This document shows positions 1-7,944 of a stretch of 64,000 nt of DNA, piece by piece. Origin of the DNA: Clostridium estertheticum subsp. estertheticum (GTDB taxonomy: Bacteria; Bacillota; Clostridia; Clostridiales; Clostridiaceae); contig NZ_CP015756.1 in NCBI RefSeq assembly GCF_001877035.1, positions 487,001-551,000 of the forward strand. Direction: 5' to 3'. The notes below the pieces were generated by a model. The model had not been told where the DNA came from. It was given only the letters and a program-made list of their open reading frames with translations, and did not search any database. The first letter of the stretch is position 1; each line of letters opens with the position of its first letter. Made by a program: the position numbers and the translations under genes.

Positions 1-378
1 AGTTAATCCAAAAGCTCCTAATTTTTCGCCAGTTGCAAGTGGTACTAAATATTTCATTTTTTGATCTTCTGTTCCAAAAGCATCTATTGGACCTGCACAT
101 AATGATGTATGAGCTGATAATATAACTCCTGTTGTTGCACATGCTTTTGATAATTCTTCAACAGCAATAATATATGATAAATTGTTTCCGCCTGCGCCAC
201 CATATTTAGTTGCTATTGGAATACCCATCATATGGTATCTAGCCATTTTTTCTACAGTTTCGCTAGGAAATCTTTCTGTAACATCTATTTCCGCAGCTAT
301 TGGTTTAACTTCGTTTAATGCGAATTCACTTACCATCTGTTTTACAAATTCTTGTTCCTTGGTCAATGTAAAATTCAT
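1..378 (-). CDS. bcd: Acyl-CoA dehydrogenase, butyryl-CoA dehydrogenase type (5' part only)
   Basis: The gene starts with ATG at 378 behind a GAGGAGG ribosome binding site and runs off the left edge after 126 codons. The visible part is the N-terminal alpha-helical domain of a flavin-dependent acyl-CoA dehydrogenase: MNFTLTKEQEFVKQMV at the start, the GGAGG loop, the YIIAVEELSKACATTGVI helix and SAHTSLCAGPI, all very close to clostridial butyryl-CoA dehydrogenase. That enzyme reduces crotonyl-CoA to butyryl-CoA and, with EtfAB, bifurcates electrons to ferredoxin. The flavin-binding and catalytic Glu parts lie outside the window. Unlike the usual crt-bcd-etfBA-hbd operon, no crt precedes it; about 490 bases without genes and an own promoter do. 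A paralogue for another short-chain acyl-CoA therefore remains possible. Confidence 0.9.
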   Translation of the reverse strand, partial: MNFTLTKEQEFVKQMVSEFALNEVKPIAAEIDVTERFPSETVEKMARYHMMGIPIATKYGGAGGNNLSYIIAVEELSKACATTGVILSAHTSLCAGPIDAFGTEDQKMKYLVPLATGEKLGAFGLT

Positions 379-865
379 GAAATTGCCTCCTCGCTATTTT
401 GTAAGATGGATAACAAGTATTAATTGATATCTATCTTATTCTTTGTTCATAATAATTATAAGTTTTGTTATAAAACCGTTTTCTTCATATCTAATTATAA
501 ACACAATACTTTTAAGTATTCAACCTTAGTATCTATAAATAATACAAGCAAGAATAATGCCATGTCTGTTTTAAAGACATAATCGCAACTTAAACACAAA
601 AAATAATTCAAAGTTAGTGAAAATATAATTATTTATTAAAAAATATCCTTTATTATTACACTAATTACATATTTTGATGTAAATTTGGATGTATGTGTAC
701 TAGAATTAGGACAACTAATTTAAAATATCATAAATAATGTTTTTATGAATGAACAGTTTCATATAATCTATAATAGAAGTGTTCTAAATCTAGTACATTT
801 ATAATTGGAATTACTTATTTTTAATTAAGAATGTTTTTAATAGTCCATAATATTTTTTTAGAATA
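379..865. other. Gene-free interval
   Basis: Apart from the promoter at 494-523 this stretch holds only AT-rich sequence with a small inverted repeat, ATGTCT/AGACAT at 562-580. I see no RNA gene, no convincing terminator and no coding remnant. Confidence 0.5.
494..523 (-). promoter_or_regulatory. Predicted sigma-A promoter of the acyl-CoA dehydrogenase gene with a palindrome in the spacer
   Basis: On the minus strand TTGAAT (523-518) is followed after 18 bases by TATAAT (499-494). The spacer contains the inverted repeat AATACTT-2-AAGTATT (505-520), placed where a repressor would block polymerase. It does not resemble the Rex consensus (TTGTTAA-4-TTAACAA). The leader to the ATG at 378 would be about 110 nucleotides. 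Confidence 0.55.
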
Positions 866-1303
866 TTACTTAGAAGTATTAATAATGTTATTCAATGAAT
901 CAATATTATTTTGATGGTCTTTTATTATATTATTTAAGATAGTAGAGTTACTAAATGCTGAATTATTTGTTATTAATTCATTAATAGTTTTTATTGCCAT
1001 GAACTCACCTTGTAGGGCTTCCTTAAGATAACTAATATTATCGGTAGTGCCCAGATGTTTTATATTTGATATAGTTTCTGCGACTACTCCTTGAATTCCA
1101 ATACTGCCAGAGGGTCTACCTCCAAGATCTTGTATTTTAGTAGAAATTTGCAGAGTATGTTGCTTATGGGTTCGTTGTATATTTTGTAATTTAGTTTTAA
1201 TGTTTATGTCATTCGCATGGTTTATTAGCGACTCAAAACTGTCAATAGCAATATATTCACTCTCGAGAAGGAAATTTAAATTTTTAATATTTTCACTATT
1301 CAT
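866..1303 (-). CDS. Ferritin-like helical protein, DUF2383-type
   Basis: A 145-residue, entirely helical-looking soluble protein. It begins SENIKNLNFLLESEYIAIDS and has two similar halves, each with an acidic residue and nearby histidines (E and D near 15-20; HKQH near 48; E near 103; DHQNN near 127), the pattern of ferritin-like four-helix bundles. The closest family I can name is the DUF2383/PA2169 type, whose function is unknown. The start is the ATG at 1303, because GAGGAG sits at 1313-1318, nine bases upstream; the in-frame TTG at 1312 would touch the ribosome binding site. It lies 60 bases downstream of the secreted protein gene and may be cotranscribed with it. A metal or oxidative-stress role would be inference. 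Confidence 0.65.
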   Translation of the reverse strand: MNSENIKNLNFLLESEYIAIDSFESLINHANDINIKTKLQNIQRTHKQHTLQISTKIQDLGGRPSGSIGIQGVVAETISNIKHLGTTDNISYLKEALQGEFMAIKTINELITNNSAFSNSTILNNIIKDHQNNIDSLNNIINTSK

Positions 1304-1363
1304 TATTATCAACTCCTCTATTATTTAGGTTACCCAAATAGAGGATACTTATTAATTTGATTT

Positions 1364-1816
1364 TTAAAGTGAACTTTTTAACATTTTTTCATGAGATAGG
1401 TACAGTTGTTTCATTAAAATTTTATCCGCTTGAGTTTGAGTTATAGTACCATTATCAACAAGTGTAGTTATTGGATTTATATAACTAAGTTTAGCACTAT
1501 TTTTATATAATTTATTTTCTGAATTGATTATAGTTTTTCCATAATCAATATTGTTGACCTTTGTAGTTTTAGATTTATTTATTACAGATTTAATTTTGTT
1601 TGCTTGAGCCTGAGTTATAGTACTAGTAATTAAAGATTCTTCTAAATTTTGTTTTGTTTTAGTAGTTATTTGTTTACACTCGCTTGTTAAAACTGTATTT
1701 CCACTAATGTTTATTGGAGTTGCAGTTATTGCAAAGGTTGTACTAACAGATGATAAATATATACCTCCTGTTAATATTCCTGTTAGTATTTTGGTCTTTA
1801 AAGATATATTCTTCAT
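1364..1816 (-). CDS. Small secreted protein with two ITQxQAxKI motifs
   Basis: A 150-residue exported protein. Residues 1-29 form a signal peptide (KNISLKTK, a hydrophobic stretch to SSVSTTFA, then cleavage near ITATP). The mature part carries the motif ITQAQANKI near residue 70 and ITQTQADKI near residue 128, a short helical repeat common in small secreted clostridial proteins of the DUF2680 type; no biochemical role is known to me. The ATG at 1816 follows AGGAGAG at a good distance. There are no cysteines besides one near residue 47, no membrane anchor after the signal peptide and no cell-wall sorting motif. Divergent from the DMT transporter gene. Confidence 0.6.
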   Translation of the reverse strand: MKNISLKTKILTGILTGGIYLSSVSTTFAITATPINISGNTVLTSECKQITTKTKQNLEESLITSTITQAQANKIKSVINKSKTTKVNNIDYGKTIINSENKLYKNSAKLSYINPITTLVDNGTITQTQADKILMKQLYLSHEKMLKSSL

Positions 1817-2116
1817 TTTAATCTCTCCTCACTAATTTATTATTGTTTATTTCTATGGTTAATTATATCAATTTTAAATGTCAGAGGAGTGTCAATATGA
1901 TGTATATTTTGTTCCATTTATGTATTTTTTATAAATGTTTTGTATAGGTCAGGAAGGTAATAACTAAAATTATATTAAAACGGCAAAATAGTAAAATAAA
2001 CTATATTGTGTTAAAATAGAGGCGTTGTATATGTACTATAAACTTATAATTCTGTCTAGATAGTATTTTTAATTATATCAGTAATTAACAAATTTATATA
2101 TTAGAGGTGTCTATAA
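1817..2116. other. Divergent intergenic region
   Basis: 300 bases between divergent start codons at 1816 and 2117. It must contain promoters for both sides, but I see no pair of -35/-10 boxes good enough to mark and no riboswitch-like structure. Confidence 0.4.
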
Positions 2117-3058
2117 ATGAAAAAAGGATTTTGGTTTATTATTCTGTCTGCTTTTCTTTTCAGCACTATGGAAATAGTTTTAAAAATGGTGTCTAATCAA
2201 TTTAACCCTATACAGATAAGTTTCTTAAGATTTTTTATAGGGTCTATCATGTTACTTCCACTAGCTTTGAAAAATTTAAGGGGTAAAAAGCTCCGTTTAA
2301 ATAGGAATGATTATTCATTTTTTATATTAACAGGTTTTATTTGTGTTGTAGTAAGTATGACATTTTATCAACTTGCCATTTTTTATTGTAAGGCATCTAT
2401 AGTTGCAGTTCTCTTTAGTTGCAATCCTATATTTGTAGTTACTTTCGCTTTCTTTTTAATAGGAGAAAAATTATATAAGCATACTATAATTACAATGGGA
2501 TTAAGCATAATTGGAATGATATGTATATTGAACCCTTTTAATATGACAATCAGTTTGCAAGGTATAATATTTATTGTTATTTCTACTGTGACATTTGCTT
2601 TGTATAGTGTAATATCCAATAAGAAATCTGAAAAATTTGGAGGGGTAGTCTTAACTTGTTTTAGCTTTTTAATGGGCAGCCTTGAAATGTTAGTACTTAT
2701 ACTTATTACAAAATTAAGTTTTATATCAAAAATTTTATCAGATAATGGGTTAAATGAATTCGCAAATATTCCAATATTGCATGGGATAACAATAAGCAAT
2801 ATTCCAATGCTTGCTTATATTAGTATTTTTGTAACTGGGCTTGGTTACACGTTTTATATATTAGCAATGGAAGAGACTTCTGCATCTACTGCATCAATTG
2901 TATTTTTTATTAAGCCTGCTTTAGCGCCGATTTTAGCTTTAATAATTCTAAAAGAGGCAATTGCCGCAAATACGATGATAGGAATTGCTTTTATTGTTAT
3001 TGGATCAATTATAAATTTTAGAGAGAATAACAAATTGGCTAGAAACACTATTAGTTAA
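2117..3058 (+). CDS. EamA/DMT-family transporter
   Basis: A 313-residue inner-membrane protein with ten predicted membrane segments arranged as two EamA repeats (about residues 5-140 and 150-300). Typical marks are the FWFIILSAFLFSTMEIVLK start, the SFLRFFIGSIMLLPLA segment in repeat 1, and the SIVFFIKPALAPILALIILKE segment near the end of repeat 2. The family exports metabolites, amino acids or toxic compounds; the substrate cannot be told from sequence. ATG at 2117 is preceded by AGAGGTG. Length is normal for the family. No neighbour gives a clue to its substrate. Confidence 0.85.
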   Translation: MKKGFWFIILSAFLFSTMEIVLKMVSNQFNPIQISFLRFFIGSIMLLPLALKNLRGKKLRLNRNDYSFFILTGFICVVVSMTFYQLAIFYCKASIVAVLFSCNPIFVVTFAFFLIGEKLYKHTIITMGLSIIGMICILNPFNMTISLQGIIFIVISTVTFALYSVISNKKSEKFGGVVLTCFSFLMGSLEMLVLILITKLSFISKILSDNGLNEFANIPILHGITISNIPMLAYISIFVTGLGYTFYILAMEETSASTASIVFFIKPALAPILALIILKEAIAANTMIGIAFIVIGSIINFRENNKLARNTIS

Positions 3059-3066
3059 ACGAATAA

Positions 3067-3141
3067 ATAACAAATGCTACTCAAAGCCAAGCAATACAAG
3101 CAGAGAAACTAAGTGAGATGGTTCAAAAATTTAAGCTGTAA
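3067..3141 (+). pseudogene. Remnant: C-terminal tail of a methyl-accepting chemotaxis protein
   Basis: An uninterrupted 24-codon reading frame without a start codon ends in the tail AEKLSEMVQKFKL followed by TAA. That is the typical last helix of methyl-accepting chemotaxis proteins, preceded here by ATQSQAIQ. Everything upstream is missing: a stop codon in the same frame lies at 3064-3066, six bases after the end of the DMT transporter gene. I read it as the stump of a deleted chemoreceptor gene. A 24-codon match is short, so chance similarity cannot be excluded. Confidence 0.5.
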
Positions 3142-3158
3142 GACAAATAAAACACGAT

Positions 3159-3176
3159 ATGTCAACCTATTGACAT
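3159..3176. promoter_or_regulatory. LacI-type operator upstream of sucrose phosphorylase
   Basis: Perfect inverted repeat ATGTCA-6-TGACAT. The right arm overlaps the -35 box of the promoter at 3170-3198. The same 18-base format recurs at 5924-5941 in front of the remnant ABC operon, and the only local regulator is the LacI-family protein at 4768-5739. Binding by that protein is inferred. Confidence 0.8.
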
Positions 3177-3198
3177 ACATTAAACTCACATATATAAT
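3170..3198 (+). promoter_or_regulatory. Promoter of the gtfA-lacI unit
   Basis: Consensus TTGACA (3170-3175), 17-base spacer, TATAAT (3193-3198). The perfect match implies strong transcription when the overlapping operator is free. The start codon of the sucrose phosphorylase gene is about 40 bases downstream of the expected transcription start. Confidence 0.85.
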
Positions 3199-3244
3199 AA
3201 AATCAAATATATTCTAAATAGATTTTATAAGGAGAGATTTTAGT

Positions 3245-4714
3245 ATGGCGGTAAAAAATCAAGTACAGCTTATCACTTATCCAGATTCTATGGGAGGGAA
3301 TTTAAAAATTCTTAACAATGTACTTTTAAAACATTTTTCTGATATCTTTAAAGGTGGAGTTCATATTCTGCCACCATTTCCGTCTTCGGGAGACAGAGGG
3401 TTTGCTCCACTTACATATTTGATGATAGAGCCAGAGTTTGGTACATGGGAGGATATAAAAGCTATAGGTGAAAATTTTGATATACTGGTCGATTTAATGG
3501 TTAATCATATTTCAGGTGAGTCTGTATATTTTCAAGATTTCCTTAAGCAAGGTAGAAATTCAGAGTATGCCGATTTATTTATCACTTTGGACAAGGTCTG
3601 GGAAGACGGAAAACCGGTTAAAAAAGACATTGAAAAGATGTCACTTCGCAGGAAAGTGCCATATTCGACCTTTAAAATAAAAGAAACCGGTGAGGAAGAA
3701 AGGGTATGGACTAGTTTTGGCAAAACTAGTCCTTCTCAGCAGATTGATTTGGATGTAAAGTCGGATAAGGTAAAACAGCTTTTTAAAGAGCTATTTTTGC
3801 ATTTTAATAATCATAACGTTAAAATAGTAAGATTAGATGCAGTTGGATATGTTATCAAAAAGCTTGGAACAAGTTGTTTTTTTGTAGAACCGGAAATATA
3901 TGATTTTCTTAATTGGATTAAAAAATTGGCGGATTCTATGAAAATTGAATTGCTTCCAGAAGTTCATTCACATTACTCTACTCAATACAAACTTGCAGAG
4001 CATGGGTTCTGGATTTACGATTTTATTCTACCTTATACTATTCTTGATACATTAATAAATAAATCTAGTGAGAAACTTTGTCAATACCTTAAGGAGCGTC
4101 CTGCGAGACAATTTACAATGCTTGACTGCCATGATGGTATTCCTGTAAAACCTGATATGGATGGTCTCATAGATACTAAGGAAGCTAGAAAACTTATAGA
4201 TTTAACCCTTAAGCGAGGTTCAAATTTAAGCCTTATTTTATCAGAAGAAGATAAGTCAGAAGACGGATTTGATGTGCATCAAATAAGAGGGTCTTACTAC
4301 TCTTTATTGGAGTGTGATGATGATGCATATTTGGCAGCTAGGGCAATTCAATTTTTTGCCCCTGGGATACCGCAGGTATATTATGTGGGACTACTAGCAG
4401 GAGAAAATGATGTTGAAAATGTAAAGAAGACCGGTGAAGGTCGTGAAATTAACCGTCACAACTTCAGTCTTTTGGAAATTGAGCAGTCAGTTAAAAAAGA
4501 AGTTGTTCAAAGACTTTTAAAACTTATCAGATTTAGAAATGAATATCCTGCATTTAATGGACAATTTAAGGTCTTAGACTCTTCCAAAGATGTTATTTGC
4601 CTTTATTGGAAGAAAGATGATAGTGAATGCACATTATTTATCGATTTAAAAACTAATAAGTCTGTGATAGAATATATTGATGAGTCTGGCAAGTTAGCTC
4701 AATATTTAATATAA
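3245..4714 (+). CDS. gtfA: Sucrose phosphorylase (GH13 subfamily 18 type)
   Basis: A 489-residue cytoplasmic glycoside hydrolase family 13 enzyme that splits sucrose with phosphate into alpha-glucose-1-phosphate and fructose. Visible landmarks in order: QLITYPDSMGGNL at the N-terminus, HILPPFPSSGDRGFAPLTY, DLMVNHIS, the nucleophile motif VRLDAVGYV near residue 197, the acid/base motif LLPEVHSHY near residue 240, the transition-state stabiliser LDCHDGIPV near residue 297, and PGIPQVYYVGLLAG. Length and order match sucrose phosphorylases such as streptococcal GtfA. Related subfamily members use sucrose-6'-phosphate or glucosylglycerate, so the substrate is likely but not certain. ATG at 3245 follows AAGGAGAG. 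The lacI gene follows after 53 bases without a terminator; fructokinase 1.5 kb downstream would take up the fructose. Confidence 0.9.
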   Translation: MAVKNQVQLITYPDSMGGNLKILNNVLLKHFSDIFKGGVHILPPFPSSGDRGFAPLTYLMIEPEFGTWEDIKAIGENFDILVDLMVNHISGESVYFQDFLKQGRNSEYADLFITLDKVWEDGKPVKKDIEKMSLRRKVPYSTFKIKETGEEERVWTSFGKTSPSQQIDLDVKSDKVKQLFKELFLHFNNHNVKIVRLDAVGYVIKKLGTSCFFVEPEIYDFLNWIKKLADSMKIELLPEVHSHYSTQYKLAEHGFWIYDFILPYTILDTLINKSSEKLCQYLKERPARQFTMLDCHDGIPVKPDMDGLIDTKEARKLIDLTLKRGSNLSLILSEEDKSEDGFDVHQIRGSYYSLLECDDDAYLAARAIQFFAPGIPQVYYVGLLAGENDVENVKKTGEGREINRHNFSLLEIEQSVKKEVVQRLLKLIRFRNEYPAFNGQFKVLDSSKDVICLYWKKDDSECTLFIDLKTNKSVIEYIDESGKLAQYLI

Positions 4715-4767
4715 GTAGTTATAATGTAAATGACTCAAATTGATTTTACAAGGGTGAGGATGTCTTT

Positions 4768-5739
4768 ATGGCAACGATAAAAGATGTGGCTAAAATAGCT
4801 GAAGTCACGGTCACAACTGTTTCAAGGGTTCTAAATAATAGAGGCTATATAAGCCAGATTACCAGAGATAAGGTTCATGAGGCTATGAAACAACTTGATT
4901 ATCAGCCGAATGAAATAGCACGTTCTTTATTTAGAAGAAAGTCTAATTTAATTGGGCTTATTATCCCAAATGTAGCTCATCCATTTTTTGCGGAGCTTAC
5001 TAGTTATATAGAGTATTATGCTTATAAGGCTGGTTATAAGATTTTGTTGTGTAATTCTTATCAAGATAGTGTTAAGGAGAAAGATTATGTAGAAATGCTT
5101 AAAAGATATCAAGTAGATGGAATAATTATGGGAAGCCATACTGTAGATACCTCGGATTATCTTAGTCCCACTTTGCCAATTGTAGCACTTGATAGAACTT
5201 TTACTAATAATATACCTTTTGTCACTTCGGATAATTATCATGGAGGTGTTTTAGCTACAAACCTTTTGATAGACAGAGGATGTAAAAAGATTGCGCATAT
5301 AAGTGGACCTCTTGAAATTAACACTCCAGCAAATAAGCGTTATCAGGCTTTCATGGATGTTGTACTTGCGAGAAAAGTTAATTTTGTTATAAAACAGACA
5401 AAGCTTGATATTTTTGATGGATATGAGAAGTTGGCTTATAAGCTGTTTGAAGATTATCCAGATATAGATGGGGTGTTTGCCAGTAGTGATATGATTGCAG
5501 CTTCAATAATACATGTTGCTAACTTAGTTGGGAAAGATATCACAAAGGACTTAAAAATTGTTGGATATGATGATATTAATATAGCATCGCTTATTGTTCC
5601 ATCTTTAACCACAATAAAACAACCAATAGAAGCGATGGGAGAGCTAGCAGTAAAAATTCTAATAGATTTACTTGAAAAAAAAGAAGTAGATATAGAAAAC
5701 ATATTGCCTGTAACTTTAGTTGAAAGAAAAACTACTTAA
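4768..5739 (+). CDS. LacI-family transcriptional regulator of the sucrose locus
   Basis: 323 residues: an N-terminal LacI helix-turn-helix (ATIKDVAKIAEVTVTTVSRV, residues 2-21) with the hinge helix near residues 50-58, then a periplasmic-binding-protein-like sugar sensor (LIGLIIPNVAHPFFAELTSY from about residue 61, DGIIMGSH, DGVFASSDMIAAS, VGYDDINIASLIVPSLTTI). It probably binds the ATGTCA-6-TGACAT operators at 3159 and 5924, so it would control its own cotranscription with gtfA. The start ATG follows a GGGTGAGG ribosome binding site. A strong terminator follows. ScrR/GntR-like sugar regulators are the nearest analogues; the inducer is not visible in the sequence. Confidence 0.9.
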   Translation: MATIKDVAKIAEVTVTTVSRVLNNRGYISQITRDKVHEAMKQLDYQPNEIARSLFRRKSNLIGLIIPNVAHPFFAELTSYIEYYAYKAGYKILLCNSYQDSVKEKDYVEMLKRYQVDGIIMGSHTVDTSDYLSPTLPIVALDRTFTNNIPFVTSDNYHGGVLATNLLIDRGCKKIAHISGPLEINTPANKRYQAFMDVVLARKVNFVIKQTKLDIFDGYEKLAYKLFEDYPDIDGVFASSDMIAASIIHVANLVGKDITKDLKIVGYDDINIASLIVPSLTTIKQPIEAMGELAVKILIDLLEKKEVDIENILPVTLVERKTT

Positions 5740-5760
5740 GAGTTTATTTAAATAAATTTA

Positions 5761-5804
5761 AAATAGAGACTATGGAGATTGTAATCCATAGCCTCTATTT
5801 TTTT
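5761..5804 (+). terminator. Terminator after lacI
   Basis: Arms AATAGAG-x-CTATGGA and TCCATAG-x-CTCTATT with an 8-base loop, followed by a run of seven T. Confidence 0.9.
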
Positions 5805-5923
5805 ATATTACCTAGCATATTTTATAAGAATTTATTTAGAAAAAAAATGAAAATGTTTAATAATCAAAAGAATGCAAGCTTAAACTCGCTGTAATAAATA
5901 TTGTAAAGTATTATAAAATAATC

Positions 5924-5964
5924 ATGTCATGCGGTTGACATAAAGAATAGGTGTGTTGTATAAT
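5924..5964 (+). promoter_or_regulatory. Second operator-promoter of the sucrose locus
   Basis: Operator ATGTCA-6-TGACAT at 5924-5941, the same format as at 3159. Its right half overlaps TTGACA at 5935-5940; after 18 bases follows TATAAT at 5959-5964. The expected transcript starts almost directly in the permease remnant at 5967, which indicates that the genes once driven by this promoter are deleted. It may now transcribe the fructokinase gene. Confidence 0.8.
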
Positions 5965-5966
5965 GA

Positions 5967-6068
5967 AATTATAAGAAATGGTTTTTATCAGTAATTCCTG
6001 TAATTATAGTGTATATGTTTATGCAGAAAAATATTCTTGAAGGCGTAATGCAGGGTTCAATAAAATAA
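5967..6068 (+). pseudogene. Remnant: C-terminus of a MalG-type sugar ABC transporter permease
   Basis: A start-less frame of 33 codons plus TAA opens just behind the promoter. Its product ends PVIIVYMFMQKNILEGVMQG followed by SIK, the characteristic last membrane segment and tail of MalG/LacG/MsmG permeases (typically PVI-VYLFFQKYFV-G-TAGAVKG). The preceding residues KKWFLSVI also fit the family. The remaining part of the permease, its partner permease and the binding protein are absent. The position, between an operator-promoter and fructokinase, is where an msm-type sugar uptake operon would be expected. Confidence 0.75.
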
Positions 6069-6160
6069 CAAAAAATTGGATAAATGAGCCTAATTACGAG
6101 CTTACAGCACATAGAAATAAGGCAATGCTTTCAGAATTACTTCATAAATCAAAGTTATAA
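6063..6160 (+). pseudogene. Possible second gene remnant downstream of the permease stump
   Basis: A start-less open frame (stop at 6158-6160) overlaps the end of the permease stump in another frame and encodes a hydrophilic tail, KNWINEPNYELTAHRNK followed by AMLSELLHKSKL. It reads like the C-terminus of a soluble protein; in a sugar operon an enzyme would be plausible. I do not recognise the family, and an accidental reading frame is possible. Confidence 0.3.
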
Positions 6161-6172
6161 ATTTATAATATT

Positions 6173-6190
6173 GTATTAATCGATTGACAT
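6173..6190. promoter_or_regulatory. Degenerate operator half-site before fructokinase
   Basis: The right half TGACAT (6185-6190) is identical to the operators at 3159 and 5924, but the left half matches only three of six positions. TTGACA at 6184-6189 could serve as a -35 box; the best downstream -10 candidates (TATGCT, TGCTAT) are poor. Confidence 0.35.
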
Positions 6191-6239
6191 AATATTAGAG
6201 GAATTATGCTATTACTATCAGGTGTTTAGGGGGATTAAT

Positions 6240-7196
6240 ATGATAAGTTTTAATAAGAAAATAGAATTTTATGATAAGGAAATTGATGTATTAGCAGTAG
6301 GTGAGTTACTTATAGACATGATATCAAAGGAATATAGTAATAACTTCCAAAGTAATGATTACCAAAGGTATTTTGGAGGATCTCCAGCAAACATTGCAAT
6401 GAATATAACGAAACTAGGAATAAAGTCTCAAATTGTAAGTGCTGTAGGTAATGATGGTTTGGGAGACTTTTTAATGCAACACTTAAAGAACAATAATATT
6501 AATACCAGTATGGTAAAGCAAGTTGATTATCCAACTAGCATTGTTTTGATAACAAAAAGCATAGGAACTCCGGTACCTATATTCTATAGAAATGCTGATT
6601 TCAAAGTACATTATAGCGAAGAACTGGAGGGAACAATAAAAAAGACAAAGATTGTACATTTCTCTTGTTGGCCATTATCAATGCAACCATTTAGAAATAC
6701 TATGGAGCAAATTATTAAAATAGCCCGAAAGAATAAAATTATTATTGCGTTTGACCCAAATTATCATCGTATGATATGGGAAAGAGGTCATGATGGCATA
6801 GAATATGTAAAATCAATTATTAAGTATGTAGACATAATAAAACCATCTGAGGATGATGCACAAAGATTGTTTGGTAAAGATACAATTGACAATCAAATTG
6901 ATAAATTTTTAGAGCTAGGAGCAAAACTTGTAATAATGACTCTTGGTAAAGGTGGGGCTGTTGTTTCAAATGGTAATGAAAAGATAAAAATACCTACATT
7001 AGCTAGCGACGTAGTTGATACAACAGGTGCGGGAGATGCATTTTGGTCGGGTTTTTATGCAGCAATTATAAAGGGTTATACAGTTAAGCAATCTCTTTAT
7101 TTAGCATCAGCAGTTAGTGCTTATAAACTTAGGTTTTTGGGTGCAGTAGTTGAGTTACCTTCAATAGAAAAAATAAAAAATATTTATGAATTATAG
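6240..7196 (+). CDS. scrK: PfkB-family sugar kinase, probable fructokinase
   Basis: 318 residues of the PfkB/ribokinase fold. Seen are DVLAVGELLIDMI near the N-terminus, the substrate-site motif FGGSPANIAMNITKLGI near residue 50, FDPNYHRMIW in the middle, and the C-terminal ATP/anion-hole signature VDTTGAGDAFWSGF near residue 265 with the catalytic Asp. In a sucrose phosphorylase locus the likely reaction is fructose + ATP to fructose-6-phosphate. 2-keto-3-deoxygluconate kinases look similar, so the substrate rests on context. The start is the ATG at 6240, six bases after AGGGGG (6228-6233); the in-frame GTG at 6222 would lie before that site. A strong terminator follows. Confidence 0.85.
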   Translation: MISFNKKIEFYDKEIDVLAVGELLIDMISKEYSNNFQSNDYQRYFGGSPANIAMNITKLGIKSQIVSAVGNDGLGDFLMQHLKNNNINTSMVKQVDYPTSIVLITKSIGTPVPIFYRNADFKVHYSEELEGTIKKTKIVHFSCWPLSMQPFRNTMEQIIKIARKNKIIIAFDPNYHRMIWERGHDGIEYVKSIIKYVDIIKPSEDDAQRLFGKDTIDNQIDKFLELGAKLVIMTLGKGGAVVSNGNEKIKIPTLASDVVDTTGAGDAFWSGFYAAIIKGYTVKQSLYLASAVSAYKLRFLGAVVELPSIEKIKNIYEL

Positions 7197-7226
7197 GTAT
7201 AATATTAAATTATGACATGCGAAGAA

Positions 7227-7258
7227 AAGGTTACTGTTTTTTTATAGTAACCTTTTTT
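7227..7258 (+). terminator. Terminator after the fructokinase gene
   Basis: Stem AAGGTTACT / AGTAACCTT with a T-rich loop, then six T. Confidence 0.9.
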
Positions 7259-7392
7259 CGTGTATAGTCATTTATTTAACGATAATAAGGGAATTATGTT
7301 ACGACTAACATATTTTTAACATAATTATTTGCTAATCTTGATACATTTCTTTGTTAGTATATAAATATAGGATTAAAGAAGGAGTGAAGCAC

Positions 7393-7854
7393 ATGATTAC
7401 TTTTGAAAATATTTACAATAATTTAAAAAACAATGAAAAACTTACACATATTTTAAGGTTTGGATTTGTAGGTGGATTAAATACTGTAATTGACTTTGGA
7501 ATATTTTCTGTCCTTAATAGTATTTTGGGTGTTAACTATGTTATAAGTCAAATAGTGTCATATTTAGGTGGTACGTTAAATAGTTACTTCTTAAATAAAT
7601 TTTGGACTTTTAATGATACGAAAACAAGTAAAAAAACGACAAAAGAGATTGTTCAGTTCGCTGTTGTTAATTCAGCTTCCCTAGGTATAAGTTTATTAGG
7701 TATGAGTATTTTACTTAGCAACAATTCCATGAATCCTTTAATTGCAAAAATTATTTCCATGGTTTTAGCTCAGGTTGTTAATTTTTTAGGATACAGATTT
7801 TGGGTTTTTGGTACAACTGTCAAAGCTTCATCTGGAACCAATGGAATAGCTTGA
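7393..7854 (+). CDS. GtrA-family membrane protein
   Basis: 153 residues with four predicted membrane segments (about 25-45, 50-70, 90-110, 120-140). The family hallmarks are visible: LRFGFVGGLNTVIDFGIF in the first segment, GTLNSYFLNKFWTFND after the second, and NFLGYRFWVF near the C-terminus. GtrA-like proteins help move polyprenyl-linked sugars across the membrane or assist glycosyltransferases; no glycosyltransferase lies next to it. The ATG at 7393 has AAGGAG eight bases upstream (7379-7384); an upstream in-frame start would not use that site. Confidence 0.85.
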   Translation: MITFENIYNNLKNNEKLTHILRFGFVGGLNTVIDFGIFSVLNSILGVNYVISQIVSYLGGTLNSYFLNKFWTFNDTKTSKKTTKEIVQFAVVNSASLGISLLGMSILLSNNSMNPLIAKIISMVLAQVVNFLGYRFWVFGTTVKASSGTNGIA

Positions 7855-7944
7855 ACCTCATTTGAATTTATAAAGCAAAGATATATAAAGAAGTAGCCCC
7901 AGGAATAGAAAGTTAATAGCAAAGTGAATAGGAGAACAAATTTA

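Noticed and set aside
182-427. Plus-strand open frame opposite the acyl-CoA dehydrogenase
   Set aside because: Antisense shadow; the minus strand encodes a well-conserved enzyme with a ribosome binding site.
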